A stretch of DNA of 64,000 nt from Yimella sp. cx-51. GTDB taxonomy: Bacteria > Actinomycetota > Actinomycetes > Actinomycetales > Dermatophilaceae. The stretch covers positions 372,001-436,000 of the forward strand of contig NZ_CP072113.1 in assembly GCF_017654605.1 (NCBI RefSeq), in the 5' to 3' direction. Of this stretch, positions 32,073-41,637 are shown in pieces. The number at the start of each line of letters is the position of its first letter. Positions within the stretch are counted from its first letter, which is position 1. Both the position numbers and the translations under genes were made by a program. The notes below the pieces were generated by a model that worked only from the letters and a program-made list of their open reading frames with translations, searched no databases and had not been told where the DNA came from.

Positions 32073-34323
32073 CGGCGCCGTCCTTGTCGAGCGGTTCGTT
32101 GCCGTTGCCGCATTTGGGAGATTGCACGCAGCTGGGGCAGCCGGTGCGGCAGCGGCAGCGGGAGACCGCGTCCAGGGTGGCGCCGATCCACCGCTTCGCA
32201 TCGGCGAATCCACGCTCGGCGATTCCGGCACCACCGGGAAAACCGTCGTACACGACGATCGTCGGCAGGCCGGTGTCACGGTGCAGGGCCGTCGAGACAC
32301 CGCCGACGTCCCATCGATCGGATTGTGCGACATACGACAACAGGCCGATCGCGGCATGCTCGGCGGCGTGCAGGGCGCCCGGCAAACGGTCTTCGCCCAC
32401 CCCTGCGGCCGCGAGCACAGCTTCCGGAAGGGTCCACCAGACCCCGCGGGTGCGAAGGGTGTGCACCGGGAAATCAAGCGGATGCTGACCGATCACCTCA
32501 CCGGTCGGCAACCGGCGCAGGAACCCGGTGACCTGGCGGCGTACGACGATCGGTCCGGCCGACCAGGTGAGAGCACCCAACGAACGTTCGGAGTCGACAC
32601 CGGCTATCTCGAACTCCGAATCGGCGCTCGCCCAGGTGGTCCAGCCGGGATCGCCGACCACTACCTCGGCGGTGGCGTTCTCCTGGTCGAAGTCGGTGAC
32701 TACATGCGTGAGTCCCTGGTGCACATAGACGGCCCCGGTGTGCACGGTGCTCTCGGCCCGGTCGGCGTCGACGGTGCCCAGCACCCGGCTCGTGCGCTTC
32801 TCGACGATCGCCACCGGGCTGCCCATGTCGCCGCGCAGGTTCACGTGGTCGCCGGGCCGGTCGTCACGATCCCAGAACCATCCGCGAGGGCGCCGCCGCA
32901 GGATTTTCGCGTCGGCAAGGGTGTCGGCAATCGAGGGCAACGACGGCCCGAAGTACTCGCAGTCGTCTTCGGTGAGCGCCATTTCGTACGCGGCAGCGGC
33001 CAGGTGCGGCGCGAGCACGTGCGGATTCTCCGGATTGATCACGGCCGCTTCGACAGGCCGTCCGAAGAGTTCTTCGGGATGGCTGATCAAGAAGTTGTCG
33101 AGCGGGTCGTCCGCCGCAACGAAGAGCGCGAGCGACTCCCGGCCACTGCGTCCGGCCCGCCCAACCTGCTGCCACAACGACGCGGTGGTGCCCGGCCAGC
33201 CCGCGACGATCACCGCATCGAGACCGCTGACGTCGATGCCGAGTTCGAGCGCGTTCGTCGCAGCGATGCCCCGCAACCGACCGGTGCGCAGATCGCGCTC
33301 CAACTCGCGGCGCTCCTCCGGCAGGTACCCGCCGCGGTAGGCCGCCACCTGGGTGGTGGGCTCGGTGAGGTGATGGCGCACGGTGTCGGCGACTCGTTCG
33401 ACACCGACACGCGACGTGGCAAAGGCGAGCGTCTGCACACCGTCGTCGACCAAGCGGGTCATGAGGTCGGCGGTCTCGGCGATCGCGCCACGCTGCACCG
33501 GCCCCTGGGGCGTGTCGACCATGCCGGGACGCCACAGCCCGAAGGTGAGCGGACGCCGAGGAGAAGCGTCGTCGGTCACTGCCGTCACCGTGCGCCCGAC
33601 CAGCGCGCTCGCATGGACGGCAGGCTCGGCAATGGTTGCCGACGCCAACACGAACACCGGGTCGGCGCCGTAGCGGGCAGCCACCCGCCGCAACCGGCGC
33701 AACACGAGTGAGACGTGGGTGCCGAAGACGCCGCGGTACTGGTGGCATTCGTCCACCACCACCACCTGCAGCGCTCGGAAGAAGGAGGCCCACCGTTCGT
33801 GCGTGGGCAGCAGGGTGTGATGCAGCAGATCGGGATTGCTGAGGATCAGCGCGGCGTGGTCGCGGATCCATCGCCGTTCGTCCCGCGGGGTGTCGCCGTC
33901 GAAGACCGCCGCCCGCACCGTCGGGATCGCCCACGCGCGGATGCGCGACTCCTGATCAGCCGCGAGGGCCTTGGTCGGTGCAAGGTAGAGCGCCGTGGCG
34001 CCACGCCCGGTCGGGGCACTTGCTCCAGCGCTGACCGCGCTGAGCATGGGCAACTGGTAGCCGAGGCTTTTTCCGGAGGCTGTGCCGGTGCTGATCACCG
34101 TGTCAACGCCGTTGTGTACCAGATCGGCGGCCCTGCGTTGATGCTCCCAGAGAGTGCTGATGCCACTACCTCGGACGGCGGCTTCCACCTGCGGGTCGAT
34201 CCAGTCGGGCCACGAAGCCGGCCTCGCCTCGCGTCCGGGCAAGGTCTCGATATGTGTCAGGAACCCCGTACCCGCACCGTCCAGGCGGCGCACCGCGGTC
34301 GCGGGGTTGAAAACGTCGGACAT
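32026..34323 (-). CDS. DEAD/DEAH-box helicase with C-terminal DUF1998 (Rv3649-like)
   Basis: A superfamily 2 helicase of about 765 aa. Walker A is STGTASGKSLGYQLP, the DEAD-box is VVVDECHQYRG (DECH), then IAATNALELGIDVSGLD and QQVGRAGRSGRES (motif VI). The C-terminal DUF1998 region holds four Cys in CRCRTGCPSCVQSPKCGNG, a probable zinc or Fe-S site like that of MrfA-type DNA repair helicases. The start is placed at ATG 34323 (34326 is equal); frames further upstream lack a ribosome site. It is divergent from the STAS gene. Probable role is DNA repair. Confidence 0.9.
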   Translation of the reverse strand: MSDVFNPATAVRRLDGAGTGFLTHIETLPGREARPASWPDWIDPQVEAAVRGSGISTLWEHQRRAADLVHNGVDTVISTGTASGKSLGYQLPMLSAVSAGASAPTGRGATALYLAPTKALAADQESRIRAWAIPTVRAAVFDGDTPRDERRWIRDHAALILSNPDLLHHTLLPTHERWASFFRALQVVVVDECHQYRGVFGTHVSLVLRRLRRVAARYGADPVFVLASATIAEPAVHASALVGRTVTAVTDDASPRRPLTFGLWRPGMVDTPQGPVQRGAIAETADLMTRLVDDGVQTLAFATSRVGVERVADTVRHHLTEPTTQVAAYRGGYLPEERRELERDLRTGRLRGIAATNALELGIDVSGLDAVIVAGWPGTTASLWQQVGRAGRSGRESLALFVAADDPLDNFLISHPEELFGRPVEAAVINPENPHVLAPHLAAAAYEMALTEDDCEYFGPSLPSIADTLADAKILRRRPRGWFWDRDDRPGDHVNLRGDMGSPVAIVEKRTSRVLGTVDADRAESTVHTGAVYVHQGLTHVVTDFDQENATAEVVVGDPGWTTWASADSEFEIAGVDSERSLGALTWSAGPIVVRRQVTGFLRRLPTGEVIGQHPLDFPVHTLRTRGVWWTLPEAVLAAAGVGEDRLPGALHAAEHAAIGLLSYVAQSDRWDVGGVSTALHRDTGLPTIVVYDGFPGGAGIAERGFADAKRWIGATLDAVSRCRCRTGCPSCVQSPKCGNGNEPLDKDGAVTVLRLVLDELSADR

Positions 34324-34453
34324 CATCCTCGGGGGTGGGTAGACAAGAAAGATAGGCGAATGCTGCACCTTCAGCGTATGGTGCGTCTTGCGTGCGGCAA
34401 CATGGCACGCTTTCCGATGCATTTCCGTACGACAGTCGAAGGACGCACACCCT

Positions 34454-34819
34454 GTGGATCTGACGGTCACACGGCGCCAGCGCGATGGGCGCACGATTCT
34501 GCACCTCGCCGGCGAGGTGGATGTTGCAACCGCCCCCAAGCTACGCGACGAATTGGGTCGAGCGATCTCCGAAGGGTCGTTGGATTTGATCGTCGACCTC
34601 AGCGACGTCCCGTTCCTCGATTCCACTGGTCTCGGTGTGCTCGTCGGGCGACTCAAAGCGGTACGTCTGCAGGGCGGTGACCTCGTGCTGGCCGCGTTGC
34701 AGGACCGCACGTTGCGCAACTTCCACATCACCGGCCTCGACCGCGTGTTCCGGCTCTACGACTCCGTTGACGACGCACTGGCAGCCGACACCCAGCCGGA
34801 CGCCGCCTCCTCGATGTGA
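34454..34819 (+). CDS. STAS-domain anti-sigma-factor antagonist
   Basis: A 121-aa STAS protein starting at GTG 34454, with GAAGGA about 12 bases before. The phosphorylation-site region is DLSDVPFLDSTGLGVLVGRL, where the Ser in DST is the residue controlled by partner kinases. It would bind an anti-sigma factor and release a stress sigma factor. No kinase or sigma gene is adjacent, so its partners are elsewhere. Its stop overlaps the methyltransferase GTG start (GTGA). Confidence 0.92.
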   Translation: MDLTVTRRQRDGRTILHLAGEVDVATAPKLRDELGRAISEGSLDLIVDLSDVPFLDSTGLGVLVGRLKAVRLQGGDLVLAALQDRTLRNFHITGLDRVFRLYDSVDDALAADTQPDAASSM

Positions 34820-36309
34820 GTCACACCGGCCTCATCGCGAGGGCGGGACTGCTTGCTCGTCTGACCGACGACCTGCGCGCCGCTGACTTCACCGTCGACG
34901 GCATCGAACAACACCTCGGCCCGGTCGCCACCGCTGCACTGCACCGCGAACAGACGATCCCGGCCCGACGAGTGTTGGTCGGCGACCACCCGCTCGACAT
35001 CCTGCTCCGGCTCTTCGCGCTCGGCGAACCTCAGAGCGATGCACTGATCGACATCGCGTTGCCCTCGTGCCGCGCCGAGGGCCTGCGCAGTCTTGGGCTG
35101 GTGGACGACGACGGCCGCGCTCGGTTCGACCTGAGCCCCTACGCCGATGAGCGCCATTCCTGGTGGTTGGTCTCCGACGTGCCAGAGACCATCACCGGCG
35201 GCCCGCTGGAGGACGAGCACGTGCTCGGTGTCGGGGGAGCTTCGACCACTTTGGCGTCCTGGACCATCCGCCGCAGCGTCGCGCGTGCCCTCGACCTCGG
35301 TGCCGGGTGTGGCGTTCAGGCGCTGCATCTCGCCGGCCATGCCGATCAGGTCGTCGCCACCGATCTGTCCCGCCGCGCGGTCGAAATGCTCGAGTTAAAC
35401 GCCGCGCTCAACGATGAGGCCTGGGACGTGCGCGCGGGGTCGCTCTTCGAACCGGTCGACGGCGAGCGCTTCGACCTCATTGTCAGCAATCCGCCGTTCG
35501 TCATCACGCCTCGGGTCGAAGGCGTGCCGCAGTTCGAGTACCGCGACGGCGGCATGGTGGGAGACGCCCTCGTGCGCGAGGTGGTGCAGCAGGTCGAGCA
35601 ACTCCTCGAGCCGGGCGGAGTAGCCCAGCTCCTCGGCAACTGGGAGGTGCCGGCCGGCCGCACGTGGGTCGACATCGTCGCCGAATGGCTCGCGCCGACC
35701 GGCCTCGACGCCTGGGTCGTGCAGCGCGAGACGCAAGACCCGGCTGAGTACGCCGAGCTGTGGGTGCGCGACGGCGGCCATCGCCCCGGCACCGAGCAGT
35801 ACGACCTCATGTACGCCGCCTGGTTGGACGACTTCGCCTCCCGCGAGGTCGAGCAGATCGGATTCGGTGTCATCACGCTGCAGCGTCCTCGCGCGCCGCG
35901 CAGCAACTTCCGGGTGTCGGAGGAACATTACGGCCCGGTCGCCGCGCCCATGGGCGCCGCCGTCGATCGCGAACTGGCCGCCCTCACCTGGTGCGCCGAG
36001 CACGCGGACGAGTTGCTCGACCAACCTTGGCGCGTCGCCGATGACATCACCGAGGAACGCTTCGGGGCACCGGGCGCCGAGGATCCGTCCGTCATTCGCG
36101 TCACCCAGGGCGGGGGACTCGGCCGGCAACTGCACATCGACACTGCCATCGCTGCTTATCTGTCGGTGGCCGACGGCTACCTCACGGCGCGACAGGCGCT
36201 CGACGCCATCGCCACGCTGCTCGAACGCGACCCGGGTGAGCTGATCGAGCGCGCCACGCCGATCGTCCGGCGCCTGGTCGAGACCGGCTTCCTGGTCACC
36301 GTCTCATGA
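34816..36309 (+). CDS. Class I SAM-dependent methyltransferase
   Basis: A 497-aa protein. An N-terminal helical domain (about 1-150) is followed by the Rossmann methyltransferase with motif I VARALDLGAGCGVQALHLAG, acidic motif II VVATDLSRRAVEMLELN, and the catalytic NPPF (IVSNPPFVITPR) seen in N-methyltransferases of RNA or protein. The C-terminal 160 residues are an extra domain with winged-helix character. The actinobacterial family sits next to topA but its target is unknown. GTG start inside the STAS stop. Confidence 0.88.
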   Translation: MSHTGLIARAGLLARLTDDLRAADFTVDGIEQHLGPVATAALHREQTIPARRVLVGDHPLDILLRLFALGEPQSDALIDIALPSCRAEGLRSLGLVDDDGRARFDLSPYADERHSWWLVSDVPETITGGPLEDEHVLGVGGASTTLASWTIRRSVARALDLGAGCGVQALHLAGHADQVVATDLSRRAVEMLELNAALNDEAWDVRAGSLFEPVDGERFDLIVSNPPFVITPRVEGVPQFEYRDGGMVGDALVREVVQQVEQLLEPGGVAQLLGNWEVPAGRTWVDIVAEWLAPTGLDAWVVQRETQDPAEYAELWVRDGGHRPGTEQYDLMYAAWLDDFASREVEQIGFGVITLQRPRAPRSNFRVSEEHYGPVAAPMGAAVDRELAALTWCAEHADELLDQPWRVADDITEERFGAPGAEDPSVIRVTQGGGLGRQLHIDTAIAAYLSVADGYLTARQALDAIATLLERDPGELIERATPIVRRLVETGFLVTVS

Positions 36310-36456
36310 ACAGAGCCAGGCCGCCGAAGTGAGGTGGCTCACTGGTTTCGGGATGGATTGAGCACGAATTGCTTCGAGGCGTTACGTTCATGGCGGTTCA
36401 CGTCGAAGTAGCGACGAATCCGCTGCACGTGGCCCGAGAACAGGAGCACACCCGAA

Positions 36457-39252
36457 GTGTCACGCAAACTCGTCATCGTCGAGTCGCCCGCCAAGGCGAA
36501 GAAGATCGGCAGTTACCTCGGATCCGACTACGTAGTCGACGCCAGTGCCGGCCACATCCGCGACCTGCCGACCCCGTCGGAGATGCCGGCCGACATGAAG
36601 AAGGGGCCCTTCGGCAAGTTCGCGGTCAACGTGGACGACGGTTTCGAGCCCTACTACGTGGTCGATGCCGACAAGAAGAAGAAGGTCGCCGAGCTCAAGC
36701 GCGCCCTGAAAGAGGCTGACGAGCTCTACCTCGCCACCGATGAGGACCGCGAGGGCGAGGCCATCGCGTGGCACCTGCTCGAAGTGCTCAAGCCCAAGGT
36801 GCCGGTGCGCCGCATGGTTTTCCACGAGATCACCAAGGAAGCCATCCAGCGCGCGGCCAACAACACCCGCGAACTCGACACCTCTCTGGTCGACGCCCAG
36901 GAAACCCGCCGCATCCTCGACCGTCTCTACGGATACGAGGTCAGCCCGGTGCTGTGGCGCAAGGTGCGACAGGGCCTGTCGGCCGGCCGCGTCCAGTCGG
37001 TCGTCACTCGCATGATCGTCGAGCGCGAACGTGAGCGCATGGCCTTCCGCGCTGCGTCCTACTGGGACGTCGACGGTGTCTTCTCCCCGGGCAGCAACCA
37101 GGACTTCAGCGCCCGCCTCACGTCGGTGGACGGTAAACGGGTGGCCACCGGTCGCGACTTCAACGACTCCGGTGAGCTCACTGCCAAGGAGGTCGTGCAC
37201 CTCGACGGCCAGCGCGCCGGTGCCATCGCCGAAGCCGTGGCGGCCGGTCACGCGCAGGTCAGCTCGGTGCAGGAGAAGCCCTACACCCGTCGTCCCAGCG
37301 CGCCGTTCACCACCTCGACGCTGCAGCAGGAGGCCAGCCGCAAGCTGCGCCTGAGCAGCCGCGACGCCATGCGCGCGGCCCAGCGGTTGTACGAGAACGG
37401 CTACATCACCTACATGCGTACCGACTCGGTGACGCTGTCGGAATCGGCGCTCACCGCCGCCCGCACGCAGGCCCGTGATCTGTACGGCGCGCAGTACGTG
37501 CCGGACGCCCCGCGCCGCTACGCCGGCAAGGCCAAGGGCGCGCAGGAGGCGCACGAGGCGATCCGCCCGGCCGGTGACCGCTTCCGCACCCCGGCTCAGG
37601 TGGCCGGCGAACTGCGCGGCACCGAGTTCGCGCTGTACGAACTCATCTGGAAGCGCACCGTCGCCTCGCAAATGGCGGACGCGCGCGGGTCGACCGCGAC
37701 GGTCAAGCTGCAGGTGCCGATCGACGCCGCCGACGCCAAGCTCGTGGAGTTCACCGCCAGCGGCACCGTCATCACCTTCCGCGGCTTCCTGGCCGCCTAC
37801 GAAGAAGGCCGCGACGTCGAGCGCAACAGCGACGACAACACCGAGCGTCGCCTGCCCAAGCTCTCCGAAGGCGTGCGCCTGGAGGTGTTGGAGGCCGAGG
37901 CCAAGGGCCACGAGACCTCCCCGCCGCCGCGCTACACCGAGGCTTCGATCGTGAAGGCCATGGAGGAGAAGGGCATCGGACGCCCTTCCACCTACGAGCC
38001 CACGATCGCCACCATCACCAACCGCGGTTACATCGCCAAGCGCGGGTCTGCGCTCATTCCCACCTGGACGGCGTTCGCGGTCGTCCGGCTGATGGAGCAG
38101 CACTTCCCGAGCCTGGTCGACTACGACTTCACCGCCTCGATGGAGGCCGACCTCGACAAGATCGCCGCCGGCGACGAGCAGCGGGTGGCGTGGCTGACGC
38201 AGTTCTACTTCGGTGACAAGCAGGAGTCGCGCGAAGGTCTGCGGCAGATGGTCGACGACCTCGGCGAGATCGACGCCCGCGAGATCTCCACGATCCGCAT
38301 CGGCGAAGGCATCGCGGTGCGTGTGGGCCGCTACGGCCCGTACGTCGAAGAGCTCATCCCGGCCGGCATCGACCCCGCCACCGGTGAGGTCGCCGAGGGC
38401 GTCGAAGTGCCGGAGAACAAAGACCCGCGCCGCGCGTCCATCACCGACGACATCGCCCCCGACGAGATGACGCCTGCGAAGGCGCGCGAACTGCTCGAGC
38501 AGTCGGACGACGACGGACGCGTGCTCGGTCAAGACCCGGCCTCCGGTCACGACATCGTGGCCAAGGCCGGTCGCTACGGCCCGTACGTCACCGAGGTGCT
38601 CCCGGCGCCGCCGGAGCCGCAGACCCCGGCGGGGGAGAAGCCCAAGCGCGCCAAGAAGGTGGCCGGGCCCAAGCCGCGCACCGCGTCGCTGTTCAAGGAC
38701 ATGGAGCTCGGGTCGATCGATCTGGAGACCGCGCTGAAGCTGCTCAGCTTGCCGCGAGTGGTCGGTTCGACCACCGACGACAAGGGTGAGTCGGTCGACA
38801 TCACCGCGCAGAACGGTCGCTACGGGCCGTACCTGAAGAAGGGCACCGACTCCCGGTCCTTGCAGACCGAGTCGCAGATCTTCGACATCACGCTCGAGGA
38901 GGCACTGGCGATCTACGCCCAGCCCAAGCAGCGCGGCCGGGCTGCCGCGCCGCCGCTGAAGGAACTCGGCGCCGACCCCGTGTCCGGCAAGCCGGTGGTG
39001 GTCAAGGACGGCCGCTTCGGTCCGTACGTCACCGACGGCGAGACCAACGCGACGCTGCGCAAGGACGACGACCCGACCACGATCACCCCCGAGCGTGGCT
39101 TCGAACTGCTCGCCGACAAGCGAGCCAAGGGCCCGACGACGCGCAAGCGGGCGGCCAAGAAGACCACCAAGAAGGCCGCTGCGAAGAAGACGACCGCCAA
39201 GAAGGCTCCGGCCAAGAAGGCGGCTGCGAAGAAGACCGCCAAGTCGTCGTGA
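36457..39252 (+). CDS. topA: DNA topoisomerase I (type IA)
   Basis: A 931-aa enzyme that relaxes negative supercoils. The Toprim domain begins KLVIVESPAKAKKIGSYLG, with the acidic triad in LATDEDREGEA (about 93-102). The catalytic Tyr is Y319 in ITYMRTDS. The C-terminus has no zinc fingers; instead there are four repeats of the GRYGPY/GRFGPYV type (topoisomerase C-terminal repeats) and a Lys/Ala tail from about 895 on (KKTTKKAAAKK), both standard for actinobacteria, where the tail aids processivity. GTG start, ribosome site AGGAG about 12 bases before. Confidence 0.97.
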   Translation: MSRKLVIVESPAKAKKIGSYLGSDYVVDASAGHIRDLPTPSEMPADMKKGPFGKFAVNVDDGFEPYYVVDADKKKKVAELKRALKEADELYLATDEDREGEAIAWHLLEVLKPKVPVRRMVFHEITKEAIQRAANNTRELDTSLVDAQETRRILDRLYGYEVSPVLWRKVRQGLSAGRVQSVVTRMIVERERERMAFRAASYWDVDGVFSPGSNQDFSARLTSVDGKRVATGRDFNDSGELTAKEVVHLDGQRAGAIAEAVAAGHAQVSSVQEKPYTRRPSAPFTTSTLQQEASRKLRLSSRDAMRAAQRLYENGYITYMRTDSVTLSESALTAARTQARDLYGAQYVPDAPRRYAGKAKGAQEAHEAIRPAGDRFRTPAQVAGELRGTEFALYELIWKRTVASQMADARGSTATVKLQVPIDAADAKLVEFTASGTVITFRGFLAAYEEGRDVERNSDDNTERRLPKLSEGVRLEVLEAEAKGHETSPPPRYTEASIVKAMEEKGIGRPSTYEPTIATITNRGYIAKRGSALIPTWTAFAVVRLMEQHFPSLVDYDFTASMEADLDKIAAGDEQRVAWLTQFYFGDKQESREGLRQMVDDLGEIDAREISTIRIGEGIAVRVGRYGPYVEELIPAGIDPATGEVAEGVEVPENKDPRRASITDDIAPDEMTPAKARELLEQSDDDGRVLGQDPASGHDIVAKAGRYGPYVTEVLPAPPEPQTPAGEKPKRAKKVAGPKPRTASLFKDMELGSIDLETALKLLSLPRVVGSTTDDKGESVDITAQNGRYGPYLKKGTDSRSLQTESQIFDITLEEALAIYAQPKQRGRAAAPPLKELGADPVSGKPVVVKDGRFGPYVTDGETNATLRKDDDPTTITPERGFELLADKRAKGPTTRKRAAKKTTKKAAAKKTTAKKAPAKKAAAKKTAKSS

Positions 39253-39421
39253 CGGGGTTGATGGGCCGGAAGTGCCCGGCATCACCCTCGTAGCACGAAA
39301 TTCTCCGCTCCGAAGCCCCCGCCGGGAAGATCGACGGGACATTATTTGAGTCGTTGCGGAACCAACTGCTCGGGGGCGCCGTCACAGGAGCAGTCCGCTA
39401 CGACACACAGGGAGTTAAGAA

Positions 39422-40108
39422 ATGTCCAGCACCGCCATGCGTAACCGCGTCGCCGCCACCTCGCTCGCCCTGGTGGGCGCGCTCGGTCTCTCGGCCTGCA
39501 ACAGCAGCGACACCAGCGTCACCACCCCGAGCTCGTCGAGCTCCTCCAGCAGCGAGACCAGCTCGGCCACCTCGGAGACCAGCTCCTCGACCTCGGAGTC
39601 GAGCACCACGACCGAGACCCCCAGCAGCTCCTCGGAGACCAGCTCCTCCAGCAGCTCGGAGGGTTCGTCCAGCGCGTCGGGTCCGACCGAGCCGTCGGCC
39701 AAGAACGCCACCTTCAAGTTCGGCGAGCCGGCCGTCATCAAGGACGGCGACGACCTCTACCGTCTGACGGTCAAGAAGCTCGAGGTTGCGCCCGACTCGG
39801 TCTACCAGGAGGCCAACCTCAACAAGGACAACGGTGTCGTCTACTACACCACCTTCGAGGTGACCCCGATCAAGACGAACTCCACCTACTTCGGCACCAA
39901 CTCGATCAACGGTCTGTTCCTCTACCCGAGCTTCTCCTCGGGCCAGAAGGCCAAGCGTCTCTACGGTGACACCTCGGCCTGCAAGAGCGAGTCGAAGAAG
40001 CTCGCCGTCGGTGAGACCGGGTCGAACTGCTACATCCACCAGATCACCGGTGACAAGTCGTCCACCGTCACCTACAACAACTACAGCTACAGCCTCAAGT
40101 GGCAGTGA
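39422..40108 (+). CDS. Ser/Thr-rich lipoprotein
   Basis: A 228-aa predicted lipoprotein. The signal peptide ends in a lipobox (LGLSAC, Cys at about 26), followed by a 60-residue Ser/Thr/Glu linker of S, SSE and TSE repeats. The folded domain is about 95-228, with a Cys pair (SACKSE and GSNCYI), probably a disulfide. The beta-rich fold, with the VVYYTTFEVTPIKTNSTYFG segment, resembles DUF4352-type extracellular domains. GGGAGTTAAGAAATG gives the ribosome site. Function unknown; the linker suggests it reaches through the wall. Confidence 0.85.
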   Translation: MSSTAMRNRVAATSLALVGALGLSACNSSDTSVTTPSSSSSSSSETSSATSETSSSTSESSTTTETPSSSSETSSSSSSEGSSSASGPTEPSAKNATFKFGEPAVIKDGDDLYRLTVKKLEVAPDSVYQEANLNKDNGVVYYTTFEVTPIKTNSTYFGTNSINGLFLYPSFSSGQKAKRLYGDTSACKSESKKLAVGETGSNCYIHQITGDKSSTVTYNNYSYSLKWQ

Positions 40109-40124
40109 GCCAGTCACTGAACTG

Positions 40125-40160
40125 ACGAAGCGGGCGGAGCACATGCTCCGCCCGCTTCGT
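40125..40160. terminator. Bidirectional hairpin terminator
   Basis: A near-perfect palindrome with 17-bp arms (ACGAAGCGGGCGGAGCA and its complement) and a 2-nt centre lies between the convergent lipoprotein and serine-hydrolase genes. No strong T-run, so termination would depend on the hairpin. Confidence 0.8.
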
Positions 40161-40172
40161 CGTTGCTGCCAC

Positions 40173-41522
40173 CTACTCGCCGAAGGCCAGCGGCTCGCGA
40201 GTGAACTTGTAGGTGGCCCAGTTCATCTGCCGCACAGCGCCATTGGCGTCACGATGCACGACCAGTCGTTCGCCCTTCTCCCGACCTCCGGTCGTGCGGA
40301 AGACGTCCGGCTCGACCTGCTCGAAGGTCGACCACGCAGCAGTCGGTGCTGCCCGGTCGAGCCGGCCCTGCAGTCCGCCTTCCCGGATGACGAAGGTGAA
40401 ACCGATCCCTTCGGAGAACCACCGTCCGGTGAGCTCGGTCAACCCCTCCGGTGTGGAGGTGCCCGGAACCCAAGGCTTGGGCAGCGCCGGATCGCGTTCT
40501 GCGACAAGGCTGCCCAGGGCGATCGCGGTCGCGTCGGGGGCCAGGGCGTTGGTCGCGTTCATCAGCACGCCTGCGCTGAGGCCGCTGCCGGTCTCGGAGA
40601 AGAATCCGGTGATGCCGCCGGGCAGCCCGCCGGTGTGGCCGAACCACGTGCGTCCCTGGATGCGGCTCAGCTGGAAGCCCAGCCCCCAGCCCTCGGTCCA
40701 ACTCTGGTCGACCATCAGCTGGGGCGTGAGCATCTCGGCGATGGTGTCCTTGCGCAGCACCGACTCGTCCGGGTCGAGCAGGAACTGGTGCCAGCGCATC
40801 ATGTCGCCCAAGGTGCTGCACAGCGCACCGGCGGCAGCGGTTGCGTTCTTGTCCAGCAGCGGCTCGCTGACCGGGACGTCGGTGAACGGCGCGAGGTAGT
40901 ACTGCGCGGTGTGTGGGGGCTGGAGGGTGAGCGTCGATCGGCGCAGCCCGATCGGGTCGAGCAACCGGGCCTGTAGTGACTCGGCCCAGTCGCGTCCGTC
41001 GAGGCGCGCGATGAGTTCTCCGAGCAGTGCGAATCCCAGGTTGCTGTAGTGCCAGGCGTGGTGCGGTCGGCCGATGCGCTCGGCCTCGTTCCAGCCGTCC
41101 ACCAGGCCCTCGCGGTCGGGGAAGACCAGTGTGTCCCAGACGTCCCCGACGGGTTCACGTTGCATGCCGCTGCCGTGGATTAGCAGTTGCCGCACCGTCA
41201 CCGAGCCGTGGGAGACACCGGGCAGGTGCCGCTCGATCGGGTCGTCGAGATCGAGCTTCCCCTCGTCGCGCAACTGCAGCACCATCACCGCGGTGAACGT
41301 CTTGGTGTTGGAGGCGACCAAGAACTGGGTGTTCTCATCGAGCTGGACGCTCGGGTCGGCGAGGCTCGCCGAACCGATCGCGGTCGTCCACACCAGTTCG
41401 CCTTCGCGAGCCACGCCGGCAACGAATGCCGGTGTGCGACTTGAGTTCTGGGCTTCGAGCGCGATGCGCTGCAGGTCACGGGTCAAGGAGTGGTCGAGAC
41501 GGTGATCGGATCGAGGTGCCAT
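40173..41522 (-). CDS. Serine hydrolase of the class C beta-lactamase/DD-peptidase family
   Basis: A 449-aa protein. The nucleophile is S71-N-T-K74 in LVASNTKTFTAV, and the second motif is Y-S-N in HYSNLGFALLG (about 150). HTGGLPGGITGF is the third (HTG) motif. This combination is typical of class C beta-lactamase-like esterases and D-aminopeptidases. There is no signal peptide, so it is probably cytoplasmic and not an antibiotic-resistance enzyme. The C-terminal 120 residues form an additional beta domain. It is convergent with the lipoprotein gene and divergent from the next gene. Confidence 0.88.
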   Translation of the reverse strand: MAPRSDHRLDHSLTRDLQRIALEAQNSSRTPAFVAGVAREGELVWTTAIGSASLADPSVQLDENTQFLVASNTKTFTAVMVLQLRDEGKLDLDDPIERHLPGVSHGSVTVRQLLIHGSGMQREPVGDVWDTLVFPDREGLVDGWNEAERIGRPHHAWHYSNLGFALLGELIARLDGRDWAESLQARLLDPIGLRRSTLTLQPPHTAQYYLAPFTDVPVSEPLLDKNATAAAGALCSTLGDMMRWHQFLLDPDESVLRKDTIAEMLTPQLMVDQSWTEGWGLGFQLSRIQGRTWFGHTGGLPGGITGFFSETGSGLSAGVLMNATNALAPDATAIALGSLVAERDPALPKPWVPGTSTPEGLTELTGRWFSEGIGFTFVIREGGLQGRLDRAAPTAAWSTFEQVEPDVFRTTGGREKGERLVVHRDANGAVRQMNWATYKFTREPLAFGE

Positions 41523-41637
41523 TCCCCGAGGCTACGCGGTACGACAGAGGCGGACATTGTTCACCTCACCGTTGCCGGGCAGATGTCTGGACGCAGCAGG
41601 ATCGAGCCTACGTATCGGTCGGCACGGGGGTGGGCAG

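Noticed and set aside
36460-39342. 960-aa open frame antisense to topA
   Set aside because: It mirrors topA codon by codon in a high-GC genome; topA has all motifs, and the antisense frame has none.
40173-41522. Beta-lactam resistance gene
   Set aside because: It has class C-like motifs but no signal peptide, and it fits the wider esterase/peptidase family.
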